The position numbers and the translations under genes are program-made. Shown in pieces: positions 33,113 to 43,869 of a stretch of DNA of 64,000 nucleotides. The notes under the pieces are model-generated. The model saw only the letters and a program-made list of their open reading frames with translations. It was not told the DNA's origin and ran no database searches. Every line of letters starts with the position of its first letter. The stretch's first letter is position 1. This DNA is from Pieris napi (lineage: Eukaryota; Arthropoda; Insecta; Lepidoptera; Pieridae), in the NCBI RefSeq assembly GCF_905475465.1, contig NC_062243.1, forward strand, positions 516,001-580,000, in the 5' to 3' direction.

Positions 33113-33622
33113 TAATATAGAAATTGTGTTTTTTTACAAATAAATAAATCATTTATTTGCATAGCCATAAAAAATAGGCATGCAAATGTCAAATTAATGT
33201 TCATAATGTCTTATAAAAGAACATTAACATAATGTCATAATAATTAGTTAAGTTATGTATAATTATTGTCAAACTTATGGTCTAAATACTCGCCCACGCC
33301 GAAAAAGCACCTTGCCGTTAAAAATTTTATCAACTTTATATTTTTATTTATAGTTCTCGTCCAATCTCCACTCCTAATGAGGGAACTATTAGTAAATTTA
33401 TTGTATGTAAAATTGACGTTCAGCAGTGTATATTATGTTACGTAATGTTCAAAATTAGGCCGAGTTGGAAATGTTCTTACAACTTCACTAAAATTGTTTA
33501 TTGAGGAAGGATGTTGTGGGGTTTTCCTCCGACCTAAAGGGAGCACCAGACCAGTCCAGTCACTTATCGGCCCCAGTGGCGAAGGTGGAAAAGTTGCTCA
33601 CCATCGCAGTGATTGTTTTTTT

Positions 33623-33965
33623 TTATGTTACAGGAGGCAGACGGGCAGGAGGCTCACATGATATTAAGTGATACCGCCTCCCATGGACACTCACACTGCC
33701 AGAAAGCTCGCAAGCGCGCTGCCGTGCTTTAAAGAATTGATACGCTCTTTTCTTGAAGGACCCTAAGTCGAATTGGTTCGGAAATACTTCAGTGGACAGC
33801 TGGTTCCACGTAGTGGTGGTGCATGGAAATTGCCTTAAGAAACACTCAGTTGTGGAACGACGGACGTCAAGGTGATACGGATGGTATTTTATATTCTGCC
33901 TTGACGTCCGAGGATGAAACTCAGCTGCAGGTATTAGTCCGAACAACTTGTCTGAACACTCTCCA
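33623..33965 (-). pseudogene. LINE C-terminal ORF tail, SFKKRAY family (best minus copy)
   Basis: Encodes GLIPAAEFHPRTSRQNIKYH, later RRSTTECFLR, TTTTWNQLSTEVFPNQFDLG and SFKKRAYQF. This is a C-terminal peptide seen at the ends of many lepidopteran CR1/jockey-like LINEs, followed by the family 3' end GAGGCTCACATGATATTAAG (complement). 5'-truncated, so dead. Confidence 0.78.
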
Positions 33966-34226
33966 GCCGTAGATTGTAAGTGTCATTATAAGTTCGAGGA
34001 TTAGACTATCCGAAAAGATATTAGTCTGGTTATTAAGCTCAAGGTATTAAACAACTGTACTCAGAGACCTACATAATTAACATAATTAATCATTCAATAA
34101 TATTAAGCGTTCGGCTGACAGTAATCTAGGATCTTCTTATCAAAATATTATTCGTAATTGTAAATTGTATTTTTATTAAATAAAAACAATTACAAGTACT
34201 AATTGTTTTCTTAGAATAAAATAAAT

Positions 34227-34485
34227 CAGTGGCGCCACAACCTTTTTAGGTATTGGCCTTAGATTTCCTAATCTGTTTCATGATCATTTGTTATTCTAAT
34301 AGGCAAGTAGGTGATCAGCCACTGTGCCTGACACACGCCGTCAAGTTTCCTCACGATGTCTTCCTTCAGCGTTGAAGCGAGTATTAAAGACGCAGATAGA
34401 AAGATAATCCATTGGTGCACAGCTGGGGATCGAACCTATTACCTCAGGGAGAGTCGCACGCTGAAGCCACTAGGCCAACACTGCC
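34227..34485 (-). mobile_element. tRNA-derived SINE, copy 6
   Basis: CAGTGGCGCCACAACCTTTTTAGG at one end and CGCTGAAGCCACTAGGCCAA at the other, with GTGCCTGACACACGCCGTCA and GGGGATCGAACCTATTACC between. A small internal deletion removes the GGCAAGCCGG segment. Confidence 0.88.
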
Positions 34486-34649
34486 CAGCACTCTATGCCT
34501 ATATTTAATCTTGTAATAGACTTCACCGTGAGAACTATTATGTTTCATTCTATATTTCCACTTCTATAAAATATATGAAATAATAATAATGAATTGAATA
34601 CCTACTTTCAATAGCTAAGCTACGGTAATACAGATAGTGTAAGACCAGT

Positions 34650-34815
34650 CTCAGTTATCGATACCTCGAATGTCTCAAGTAGCGACTCGCGCGGCGGTCG
34701 ATAAATTGTATTATCTCGATGGAGAGTCGGCCCCAACTCGCTCTTATCGACACCATCTCGATATTTACGCGTTTCGCCGTGACTCGATTATTATCGACAT
34801 AGACAGCGGTTTGTT
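34650..34815. promoter_or_regulatory. CpG- and TCGA-rich islet with a TATCGATA site
   Basis: About 165 bp with many CG and ATCGA/TCGATA motifs, including TATCGATA at 34656-34663, the DREF-type core. No coding frame. Candidate promoter or enhancer of an unseen transcript; inference. Confidence 0.3.
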
Positions 34816-35369
34816 TGTGGCCTAAGGTTTGAGGTACACTGAGCTTTTTACAATTTAATGTTGGGTAAATTATTTAAGGAAAATCCTTTGACAATTCTTA
34901 GTCGAATTATCAGACTTAGAATTTCTTAAAACGTAAATAAAATATACTTAAATGTACATTAATTTTAACTTTTGATTTCTTTTTGCTTAAGCTCAGTGTG
35001 TGCACACCTTAAACCGAGTGAGGTGTCAAATTACATGACAGAGTTTGTAATAGTTCCCCAACTTTTTACTGTGAGAAGAACAAGATACGATCGTACATGT
35101 CGAGTTATTTTATCGATAACAGTTAATTACAGCCCTATCAGAAGCTTTAAAAAACGATAGATTGTATCTCTATCTCGACGGAAATAAGGTTTAAAATGCG
35201 ATAATATACTTAATTTATGTTTGAGTAAAACAAAATATGTGATAAAAGCCTAATATCCCTTATTATAATTTGTGGTAATATAATACTACGATTTCAAATC
35301 CTGTTACTGGCGGAGAGTGGCAAGGGTTTTTCAAATAAACATATTATATGTTAATAAACTTCAGGGAGA

Positions 35370-35755
35370 AACTACTTAAAGATATGGAGTCACTCTGCAT
35401 CTTCTACCGCCTTTTTCGTGGAGAGTGTTCAGAGGAGTTGTTGGGATTAATACCTGCAGCTGAGTTTCATCATCGGACGTTGAGGCAGAATAAGAAATTC
35501 CACCCGTATCACCTCGTCCGTTGCTCTACAACTGAGCATTTTTTAAGGCAGAATTTGCCACGTACCACCACTATGTGGAACCGTCTACCCACTGAAGTAT
35601 TTCCGAACCAATTCTACTTAGGGTCCTTCAAGAAAAGAGCGTAGGAATTCTTAAAAGGCAGGCAATTTGCGAGCCTTTTGGCATTGAACATGGCATTGTT
35701 GGACATACCATGTATTATCTAACATCAATGCTTTCCGTTAGCCTCCTAACATTAA
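35370..35755 (+). pseudogene. LINE C-terminal ORF tail, SFKKRAY family (best plus copy)
   Basis: Encodes FRGECSEELLGLIPAAEFHH, LPRTTTMWNRLPTEVFPNQF and YLGSFKKRA before a stop, then the family 3' end with TATCTAACATCAATGC. Protein-level agreement with 33623-33965 shows the family's true frame. Dead fragment. Confidence 0.78.
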
Positions 35756-35759
35756 AAAA

Positions 35760-37900
35760 ATTACAAATTATTCATAAATAAGATTAAGCACTTCCGAAAC
35801 ATCTCTTTTCATTCTAATGAATTCACATATTATCTTATCATTATCATCTATATTATAATTCTGAACATTATGTTTCTGTATATTTTTATATTCAAATAGA
35901 ATTGTTTTTGCATATTTTGCGTTTCTTGCATAACCTTTTTTATATTAATTAAATATAACATAATACTAGTTGTCTAGAAGAGATATTGTATCTTGTATTT
36001 TGAAAGTGCAAGTGTTAAATACTACATGCATTATCTTTCCTGTATAAGATAATCTTGTTCTTAGAATACAATGTATGATTAAAAATCTTCATTAAAAAAG
36101 CGGATTATTACATTGTAGCTAGATCGAATAAAAAATTCAGACACCATCTTACACGTAACACGGTTCAATGTGCTGTAAAAAAGCACTTAAGATCTTACAC
36201 TTAGGATTTAGACAATTAATAACAATAAAACCGTCAACCGAACACACGGACATGAAACAGAGCAATCAAGTGTGGATTAAATAGAGCGCCATCTATACGC
36301 AATTAGGAGTAAGTTCCGTTTTTACGAGCAAAACATCGACTGCGCTACCAGCTTGCAACTTTATGTTCTACCCTTAAAAATCGAACATCAAACTAAAAAC
36401 ACCTTTGCTACCTTGATATAAGGTTCAAAGATTATTTATCAAAAAACGTGCCAAGATTGTCTTCCTGTATCGAGGTATAAAAACACTAAGCCGCTTGTAA
36501 ATCCAGCGCTAGAGGAAATTGAGACTTATTTTATTAGCTTACGGTTCAATTAGGTCTAGGATGGCGGAAAAGATAAATTTGTAAGTGTTGTAAAGGGGAG
36601 TTGACACGGCCATATAAAACATTGGATATGAGCACATAAAAATTCTCAATGTGCTGTCAGCGGCCCCTCTATCGCCATTACATTTGTCAACTGTCATCTT
36701 GTAGCGCGGTGGGCACAATTTAAATGATAATTATAACGTGCCCCGGCCGTCGTGATCTTTCCGACGCCATTTTTATTCTGTGACACAAATGAATGTGTTG
36801 TTTGTTATGGCAACTTGTATTACGCTCAAAGATTATAATTTTTGGTTATTTATTGGGCGTAATTAAATAGAAATAGATACTTTCATGGGAGCTTGAGATC
36901 TTGCGTTACGCTTTTAGATACGTTATCTTGAGCTTCCGTTGGATTAATTCATCTGAAGAAACATATGATTTTATAGTCTCCGTGACTGTAGGCCTATTTA
37001 TTCCCAATGAAATATTTTGGGTTGGTACGCATTTACTTACTTAAAAAGATCGACAAAATGTGTTTCATTGAGAGTTATTTTGATAATCCTTGCAGATAAA
37101 GTGTTTTTAGTGTCCTAAATGTCCATCAAGATGTTGATGTTCAACACATAATGATCACAGACTACCATAAATCTGAGGGTCATGACTACTATGAATTAGG
37201 TTCGATTCCAGGAAACAAAAATGTTTCGAATTTTATATAGGAATCGGTTTAATTTGTTATGGTATCGATATTTGCCAACTTAAATTTTATTTATTAATTA
37301 CGCCCTTGATAATTTTTTGGATTGTAGTGAAAGGCAAAGTATATACATATAATATTATCAGTCAAACCTGCTATGGTTCCCGTAGTAATTGTTCCCTTAT
37401 TGACTGACAATTGTGTGCACTTTCGTCTATATAATTGAGTTAAATCAAGGTATGTACTCATGGCTTAATATTTATTGTTAAACGAAATTGTGTAACGGCT
37501 ACCGAACCGTTGTTTATGGAACAATTGTACTGGTTTAGTATTTATGAATAAAGGAGAAAATACTTAATGTATTAAACATTGTTGCCCCGTATTTACATTT
37601 AAGCATCGAAAAACCATTTTGTTAAGGCAAACGTTATTTTAATGTGGTTTACTTTATCAAATGTAAATGATACCATGTTATGAAGCTAAAACTCGGCAGC
37701 CATGACAGGCCCCGACACATTACATCGTCAATAAACAGAAATACAATCAGATTATCGGCTCGGCAGCTCGTAAACTTTGGGCCCAAATGGCCGTCATGTT
37801 ATAAGATTTGGAAACGATTCCACTTCGGTCAATTGTTACGATGCTTTATAAAATCTTTTACAAATCTCTTCAGTCCAGCTTGCCGTCTGTATGCTTAAAA
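35760..37900. other. gene-free stretch with a GC-richer islet (about 36640-36790)
   Basis: AT-rich, no gene or named repeat. The islet around 36640-36790 has CpG-rich sequence (CGTGCCCCGGCCGTCGTGAT) and a CTGTCA motif; possible regulatory element. Confidence 0.35.
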
Positions 37901-37904
37901 AACA

Positions 37905-38132
37905 GCCTAAGCTTTCTGTATCTGTTCGTGATCTAATAGGCAAGTAGGTGATCAACCTTCTGTACCTGACACACGACTTGCTGGGTCTAAAGCCGGTTTC
38001 CTCACGATGCCTTCCTTCACCGTACGAGCGAGTGTTAAATACGCATATTGATGTTGTGGTTGCACAGCCGGGGATCGAACCTACGACCGAGGGATGAGAG
38101 TCGTACGCTGAAACCACCAGTCCAATGCTGGC
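37905..38132 (-). mobile_element. tRNA-derived SINE, copy 7
   Basis: TTTCTGTATCTGTTCGTGATC, AATAGGCAAGTAGGTGATCA, GTACCTGACACACGACTTGC, CCGGTTTCCTCACGATGCC, GGGGATCGAACCTACGACC, ACGCTGAAACCACCAG. Minus orientation, 3' end truncated. Confidence 0.85.
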
Positions 38133-40150
38133 ATAAAAGCTTACACTGATGTCTATATTTTTAAGTCCTAGAATATGATATGTATAATCTTTACGTTATC
38201 TTTCGTTTGGTTCGGCAAGAGCTTAATGTTAAAGTGTTTAAAAAATGTTTGCCTCTTCACATGTAGATTTGATTATTATTTTTTGATTTGAGCATATTGT
38301 GAATTACGGTAAAATATTTGTCTATATTCTGATCCGTTTCTTAACATTAGGAGTGTTATTGGTCGCTTATATGTATAATTATAGCAAATTAATTTAGATT
38401 TCAGTTACTTATAAGTCTGAATCAAGAGACAAAGAAAACATAAATATTTACGTAGACAAAGTCGCATAAATCAGTATGTTTAAAATAATTCCTTATAAAA
38501 TAATTGACGACAATTAACCGCGATATCGCAGTAACATATTTTACGATCGGACATTAATTTTACCTTTTTAAGATATTCCTTTTAAACGAGAAGCAATCGA
38601 ATTTAAATTACTAATAATTTAGGACATTCAAACAAAGATAAACGCCGAATTTGTTGATTTGTCCTTTTTGACGTGTATTTTGCTCAAAATGGCGAATGTA
38701 ATGCAAAAATGTTATGGTTATTTTAAGAGAATGTCATAAAAAGTTTTACAGTATGCACAAATAAATGCCGATGAAAATACAATGTAGAAAAGTGAAAAAT
38801 ATAAACACCGTAGTAACATATTATAGTTATTCTTTTTGAAGACATCGTTATTTTATGCTAGTTCTCATTGATCTAGAGTTCCAATTCTTAGTGAGTCCAA
38901 AAAAAACCTCGATGGGCATGTAAACCTATTAATTGACCCTTTGTCCTCTGTCGCATTGGACATATCCGTCCCACCGTATGAGAGTTAGATATAACAAAGT
39001 GCTCTTGTGTTACTGCGCACATACTTGTGCACTATAATATCTCCTGCAACTGCATAAAACATTAATGTTACATCATCCACATAATAATCGTACACTATTT
39101 CATTGAAACGTACTCAGAGCGCAGAAAGTCTCTGCTTCTTTATTTAAATAAAAATTTCAAGTAATTTTAAAATAGTCACTTATTTATTTCAAAATGCCTG
39201 TGAATTTGTTGGGACATATCAATTAAAATACTTACCCTTCCCTTCGCCATTCCTCGTGCCTTCCCAGGATCAAGGAGTTGTGTACAATGTTTTAGTGTTT
39301 TTGGATATGACATAATTGTATTTATTTTTTTAGATTTTCGCCAGTCTTTAATAGGCATAGACAACATTTATTACAAACAAAAACACACACACATAAACAC
39401 ACAAAATAACAATAATCATATAAAAAAGTAAAATAAGAGATATCAAAAAAAAAAAAATAGTACCTTTCTCAGCTGTGAAGCCCCATTACCCGAAAATCTC
39501 TATATATCGTTTTAAAATTCAATGGTATAACTCTTTAGTTTTTTTTTTATAGAATAATAAGCACATAGTAACTAAAAATTTTTTTTTCCATAAATATTTA
39601 ATGTTTTATTATTATTATTTGCGTGTTTCTGTGTGTGTGTTTCGTTAGTAATAAATGTTACGTCTATGTCTAAAATAAATCGTAAAAATATAAAAAGCCT
39701 CAACATCGTATAATAAACTCTAAAAATCAACAAATACTTGCGTGCAATATAAAAATGTGAACCCATTATTGCCTCCTCTAATTCGTGGAACTCAAACACC
39801 ACATCCGAAGCGTATGTCCATCAATCCATTACATCGAAATGTATTGCAAGCATTCCCATTTAAGGCGCGTTTAGCATTTATAAATATTCTCAGTACAGTA
39901 ATGTGGGCTGTTTATATGATAATCACTTGACAACGTGACCTGGGTCTTAGTGACGCTAAGTGTACCGGGAAGAATGGGTTAACGTGGTTAAATGCGCTTT
40001 AACTGTGCTTCAATAGTTTGATTACGTGAGAAGGAAATACTTTACTACTCTTAAGTAGGTACCTCTGGATTTTATCCAACGAGTAAATTACGCAATTTTA
40101 CACTATCACACAACACAACCAAATTAGGTGTTACTTAGTTTAATTGTATT
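38133..40150. other. AT-rich stretch with an inverted repeat pair (39355-39415 / 39606-39672)
   Basis: No gene. The two arms contain CATAGACAACATTTATTAC and CACACACACATAAACACAC against their complements, imperfectly, about 190 bp apart. This is probably a foldback or the ends of an old DNA element that includes CA-rich microsatellite. Confidence 0.5.
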
Positions 40151-40381
40151 GATTATTTTTCCGACCCTAATGTCGGCCAATAGAATTGCACCATTCGACG
40201 TCACGTGGTACAACCTACATGGTATGATACTGAAAAAATTTTGTGAAAATTTTCTCTGGTCGTTGCTTCAAGAAAAGTATTAAGTAGTTGTTTTATTCAT
40301 TATGAAATTCTTATTTGTTAACTGTACATTTCGTCTCATGGTGCAATTCTATTGGCCGACATTTGGGTCGGAAAAATAATC
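40151..40381. mobile_element. 231-bp element with 44-bp terminal inverted repeats
   Basis: Arms 40151-40194 and 40338-40381 (GATTATTTTTCCGACCC, GTCGGCCAATAGAATTGCAC and complements) agree with one mismatch. No coding interior. Target duplication not obvious. Confidence 0.75.
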
Positions 40382-40383
40382 CC

Positions 40384-40526
40384 CCGAATACCACTCGAGC
40401 TTCAAAATTATCTGGTATTTCCCTCAAGGTTCCCTGCAAACAAATATAGTCGTCATGACGACTATATTAATTGTTTGCGACGAACCTATCGGGAATTACC
40501 CGATAATTTTGAAGCTCTTGTGGTAT
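40384..40526. repeat. imperfect foldback centred on GTCGTCATGACGAC
   Basis: Arms with AGCTTCAAAATTATC / GATAATTTTGAAGCT and CAAACAAATATAGTCGTC / GACGACTATATT meet at a central ATCG-type palindrome near 40455. It lies only 2 bp from the previous element. Confidence 0.7.
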
Positions 40527-41526
40527 TATAAGTGAATAATTTTTATTTCTTTAATAGTTTTTTTCCTTTTGTAATATTTATTCCAGCTATATGTTTAGTA
40601 TATTTTTTTGAAACATATAAAACCCAAACATAACAATCGAATTTACAGTATTTACAATTTTCTTAACATAGGAATAATAAAAATAATTATTTAGTATAAT
40701 TCCTTTTTAAATATACTTAATATATGTTAGCTGTATGATTACGAAATAAATACACGTACTGTAGTCATGAGTACTATCTTTAACAACATCTAGAAAAAGG
40801 TAAGAGTCATCTGATGATATATTGATCTATCAAAAAATATAATAAATATATTTAAAAGAAATCTTATCAGGTTGTCAGAAATGAAATGATTTCTAATTTA
40901 AAAAATTCACTCGATTCTCAAATCGAATAAATACTTTAATCAATAATATTGCTTTTTTTTAATAAAAATAATAAAAAGTAATTATTTAACGCAACTTTGC
41001 ACACATATTATGTCAAATACCGCACATTCCTCTCTTTGTACGAATAAGTAAAAATCTTTTCGGACATAATATTTCCTTATATATTTCTGTCTATGGATAG
41101 TTCTCGTTATAGAAGCTTTGAAGTAAAAATAAGTTCCCACTATAGCACTATAAAGTGTACATATTATTAAGCTCTTAACGTAAATGGTGATAAAATACAT
41201 TTAGCAATAAACCCGTATCTCGAATTAGGCCGGAGCCGGTTATTGTTGACGATTTATGGCTCAGTGACTTTTATGTTCGCCGCCGATACTGCTCAAGTAA
41301 CGATTTACTTATTGGGATTTGATATTACGCAGACATGATTTGAGTCATATGGTTGGTACTCAATACTGTTAGAGAATCTGTGGGCGAACAATAAAGATTG
41401 TATTGATATCACTCTTAGTAAAAACTTATCAAATAAATGCCAAGCCAAGGAGGAGTCAAAGTCAAGGAGGTTGGCTCCGAGTGGATACAGAGGTGCTGGA
41501 AGAAAATTGAGGAGGCCTGGACGGAT
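40527..41526. other. AT-rich spacer, no gene
   Basis: Only low-complexity and single-copy-looking DNA. Open stretches of 72-75 codons on the minus strand have no recognisable content. Confidence 0.45.
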
Positions 41527-41785
41527 TGGCAAACGGGCAGGAGGCTCATGCTAAGAGATACCGCCGCCTCAAAAAACCTACATTAAAAGAAGGTTCTCAA
41601 ATGCGTTGCCAGCCTTTTTAGATTTTGGCACGATCTTTTCTTGAAGGACCCGAAGTCCCGAAGTCGAATTGGTTCGGAAATACTTTACTGGACATATATA
41701 GTGGCCAAAAACTGCCTTGATAAATTCTCAGTTGTCGGAACAACGGACGTCAAGGTGATACGGATGGTATTTTAAATACTTCAGG
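41527..41785 (-). mobile_element. LINE-tail fragment, SFKKRAY family
   Basis: GGCAAACGGGCAGGAGGCTC, GCGTTGCCAGCCTTTTTAGA, TTCTTGAAGGACCCGAAGTC (with a small CCCGAAGT duplication) and GGACGTCAAGGTGATACGGA, complement of the family. Confidence 0.75.
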
Positions 41786-42464
41786 ATAGTAATCCAAGTA
41801 ATTAAGAGATTATTTGTGGACTCCTTGATTTTTTACAGCCATTCCAGCCAACCAATGAGAGTCCCAATCAATCAGCACTAAATGAGTGCAGTCAAAATCA
41901 GCACAAGCTATTTCGTGCGCCATGAAACGTTTAAAACGTATCGCGTAAATTCAATTTTATTTCACAATTAAACGGGCGTGCTTTTACGCCGGTCGTAACG
42001 CGTAAATACACATAAATAGTCGTAAATACGTATTATCGTTAAAATGTCAGTCGTGTTGTAAATCTGACGGAATGGCGCGCCGTCTCGCGCGACGCGGAGT
42101 AAATTGTGCATGAATGTCTAAGGCGGGTCAGAAATGAACGATTTTTGACAATGAAGTTCCAAAACTGATTTAATTTTTAAAACAACACAAAACAAATATC
42201 GCGTAACGAAAAACACCCTATTCAAGTTTGGTTTTAATTAGTAACAAAATAAACTTTATTAACATAATAAACACGCAAACACATATTGTGTAATGCTGCT
42301 ACCGGCTTACAAAAATAATTTGCATTTAAGACATTATCAATAGCTTGAACAGATCGTAGTTATGCAGCACTTATCGTGTCTAAGAAATAATTTGGACGTG
42401 TATCTCATAATCCTACTTTCCATCCATTTCATTACAGTACAAATACAACTTGTATCAATTAATA

Positions 42465-42610
42465 ATAGCCTATTATTTCAGATACTTTTACGTTTAAACA
42501 CTTTTATATCTCTTTCTCATTATTTTTAGGTATCTGTGTGCCACCTGCTGTTTTCTTAATTTGGTCTTTGTGAATTGTCTTCTTTTGTGTTTATTGTATC
42601 TTGGGCACGA
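42465..42610. repeat. two-copy repeat, probable RTE-like LINE end
   Basis: TTTCAGATACTTTTACGTTT, AAACACTTTTATATC and AGGTATCTGTGTGCC are shared with 60985-61090 in the same orientation. Confidence 0.55.
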
Positions 42611-43129
42611 GTTTAGTATTTTCTTGCTCCACTTTACTCTTTCTCATTCCATGTATTTGATACATAGATAATAAACGCCTTAAAACCGCTAGTATATAAT
42701 AGACCTAAACGCTAACTGTTAGACGTTCACGACACACAGTAGTCGGTTAGTCAGTCAGTAAAATTGTATTGAATGTGTTTTTGTGCAAAGATCTCTGCGG
42801 AGAATGTTAAAACGTTTCCAACAAATTGAAATATATGCAATATTTTACCGCACGGAAACAGCTTTCATTTGCAAATGAATTAGAAAATTAACAAGCATTT
42901 ACATAATGGAATATACGTTAGAAGTCGACTGTAAACTAGTCTTTATGAGAAATACAGTAGACCCAGCCAATGTAAGCCTTTTTATTTTGTTTCCAAATTT
43001 ATTATAATGTCTTAAACGACCACATCTTCTATATTGTAACTGGGATGAATTAATAGTCGCATCCACCATTATTGCTGACTCCCAGTATACTATTTGTTTT
43101 AGTTACAAAACCTAACTTAATCTAATACG

Positions 43130-43330
43130 AGTACATCAGATGTGCCTGTTTTGGTGATCAGCCTGTCCAGTGACACCGAGGCCTCTTTCAGCTGTTCCAT
43201 TCTTTTCTAATGTTAGAATTTCTTGTCCAAGTTGTGCCTCCTACTCTCTTGATATCGTCTGCCCATCTGTTGTCTTTCTTTCTTCCATCACGTGGTTGCC
43301 ATTCTGTAAGTTCTCAACGTCAGGACGTCT
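43130..43330 (-). mobile_element. RTE-like LINE C-terminal fragment
   Basis: The minus strand reads through a stop as EWQPRDGRKKDNRWADDIKR, the R-W-x-D-D-I signature near the end of RTE-type polyproteins, followed by a W-T-R-N-type motif. Degenerate. Confidence 0.65.
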
Positions 43331-43483
43331 ACATCCTGTTTTCTATTGAAATCGCCCATAACCCTGATGTTTTTGTATGTATTTTGTAAAACTTACTTAT
43401 TTATTACTTAAGATGTTATGTGAAACATAATAATGGTTGCAGCTCCTTACAAACGTTGTGTAAAACAAAACCTTGGCGATTAA

Positions 43484-43645
43484 AAAGACTGGCGGAGAGT
43501 TTATAGCCAGTTCTTCTCATCCGTTCTACGACCTTGATTTGAGAACTGGCAGTAAATGTAAAATTAAAAGCATTTAATGTATATTTCTTTTTTGACGTTC
43601 ATAAGTGTACATTGTGTTACCTATATGACGAAATGATTTTTTACT
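43484..43645 (+). repeat. interspersed repeat with CTGGCGGAGAG start, probable LINE 3' end
   Basis: Second copy of the 11970-12137 repeat: AGCCAGTTCTTCTCATCCGT, TTGAGAACTGGCAGTAAATG, GTACATTGTGTTACCTATATGACG. Confidence 0.7.
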
Positions 43646-43744
43646 TTTCCTGTGGTTAATAGTACCTAAGTTTTTTTGGACTGTATACTAACCGACAAAT
43701 GTTTTGATATTAAACACTTATACGTAAAAACACATACTACGGGC

Positions 43745-43862
43745 TCATTGCCCGAAGATCGTATGGCCGATGGGGCAAAAATGTCCTGGAGAAGGCCCAG
43801 AGACGTAAGACGGCCTCTAGGTGGACAGATGAGGCCAATGAGGCCAGCAGTGGACGGAACAA
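43745..43862 (+). mobile_element. LINE C-terminal fragment with RPRDVRRPLGGQMRP motif
   Basis: Encodes KMSWRRPRDVRRPLGGQMRP, a basic R-P-R/R-R-P motif similar in place and composition to the ends of RTE-type LINE ORFs. Short and isolated. Confidence 0.4.
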
Positions 43863-43869
43863 AACATTG

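Noticed and set aside
37836..38117. 93-codon minus-strand frame
   Set aside because: It is a read-through of SINE copy 7.
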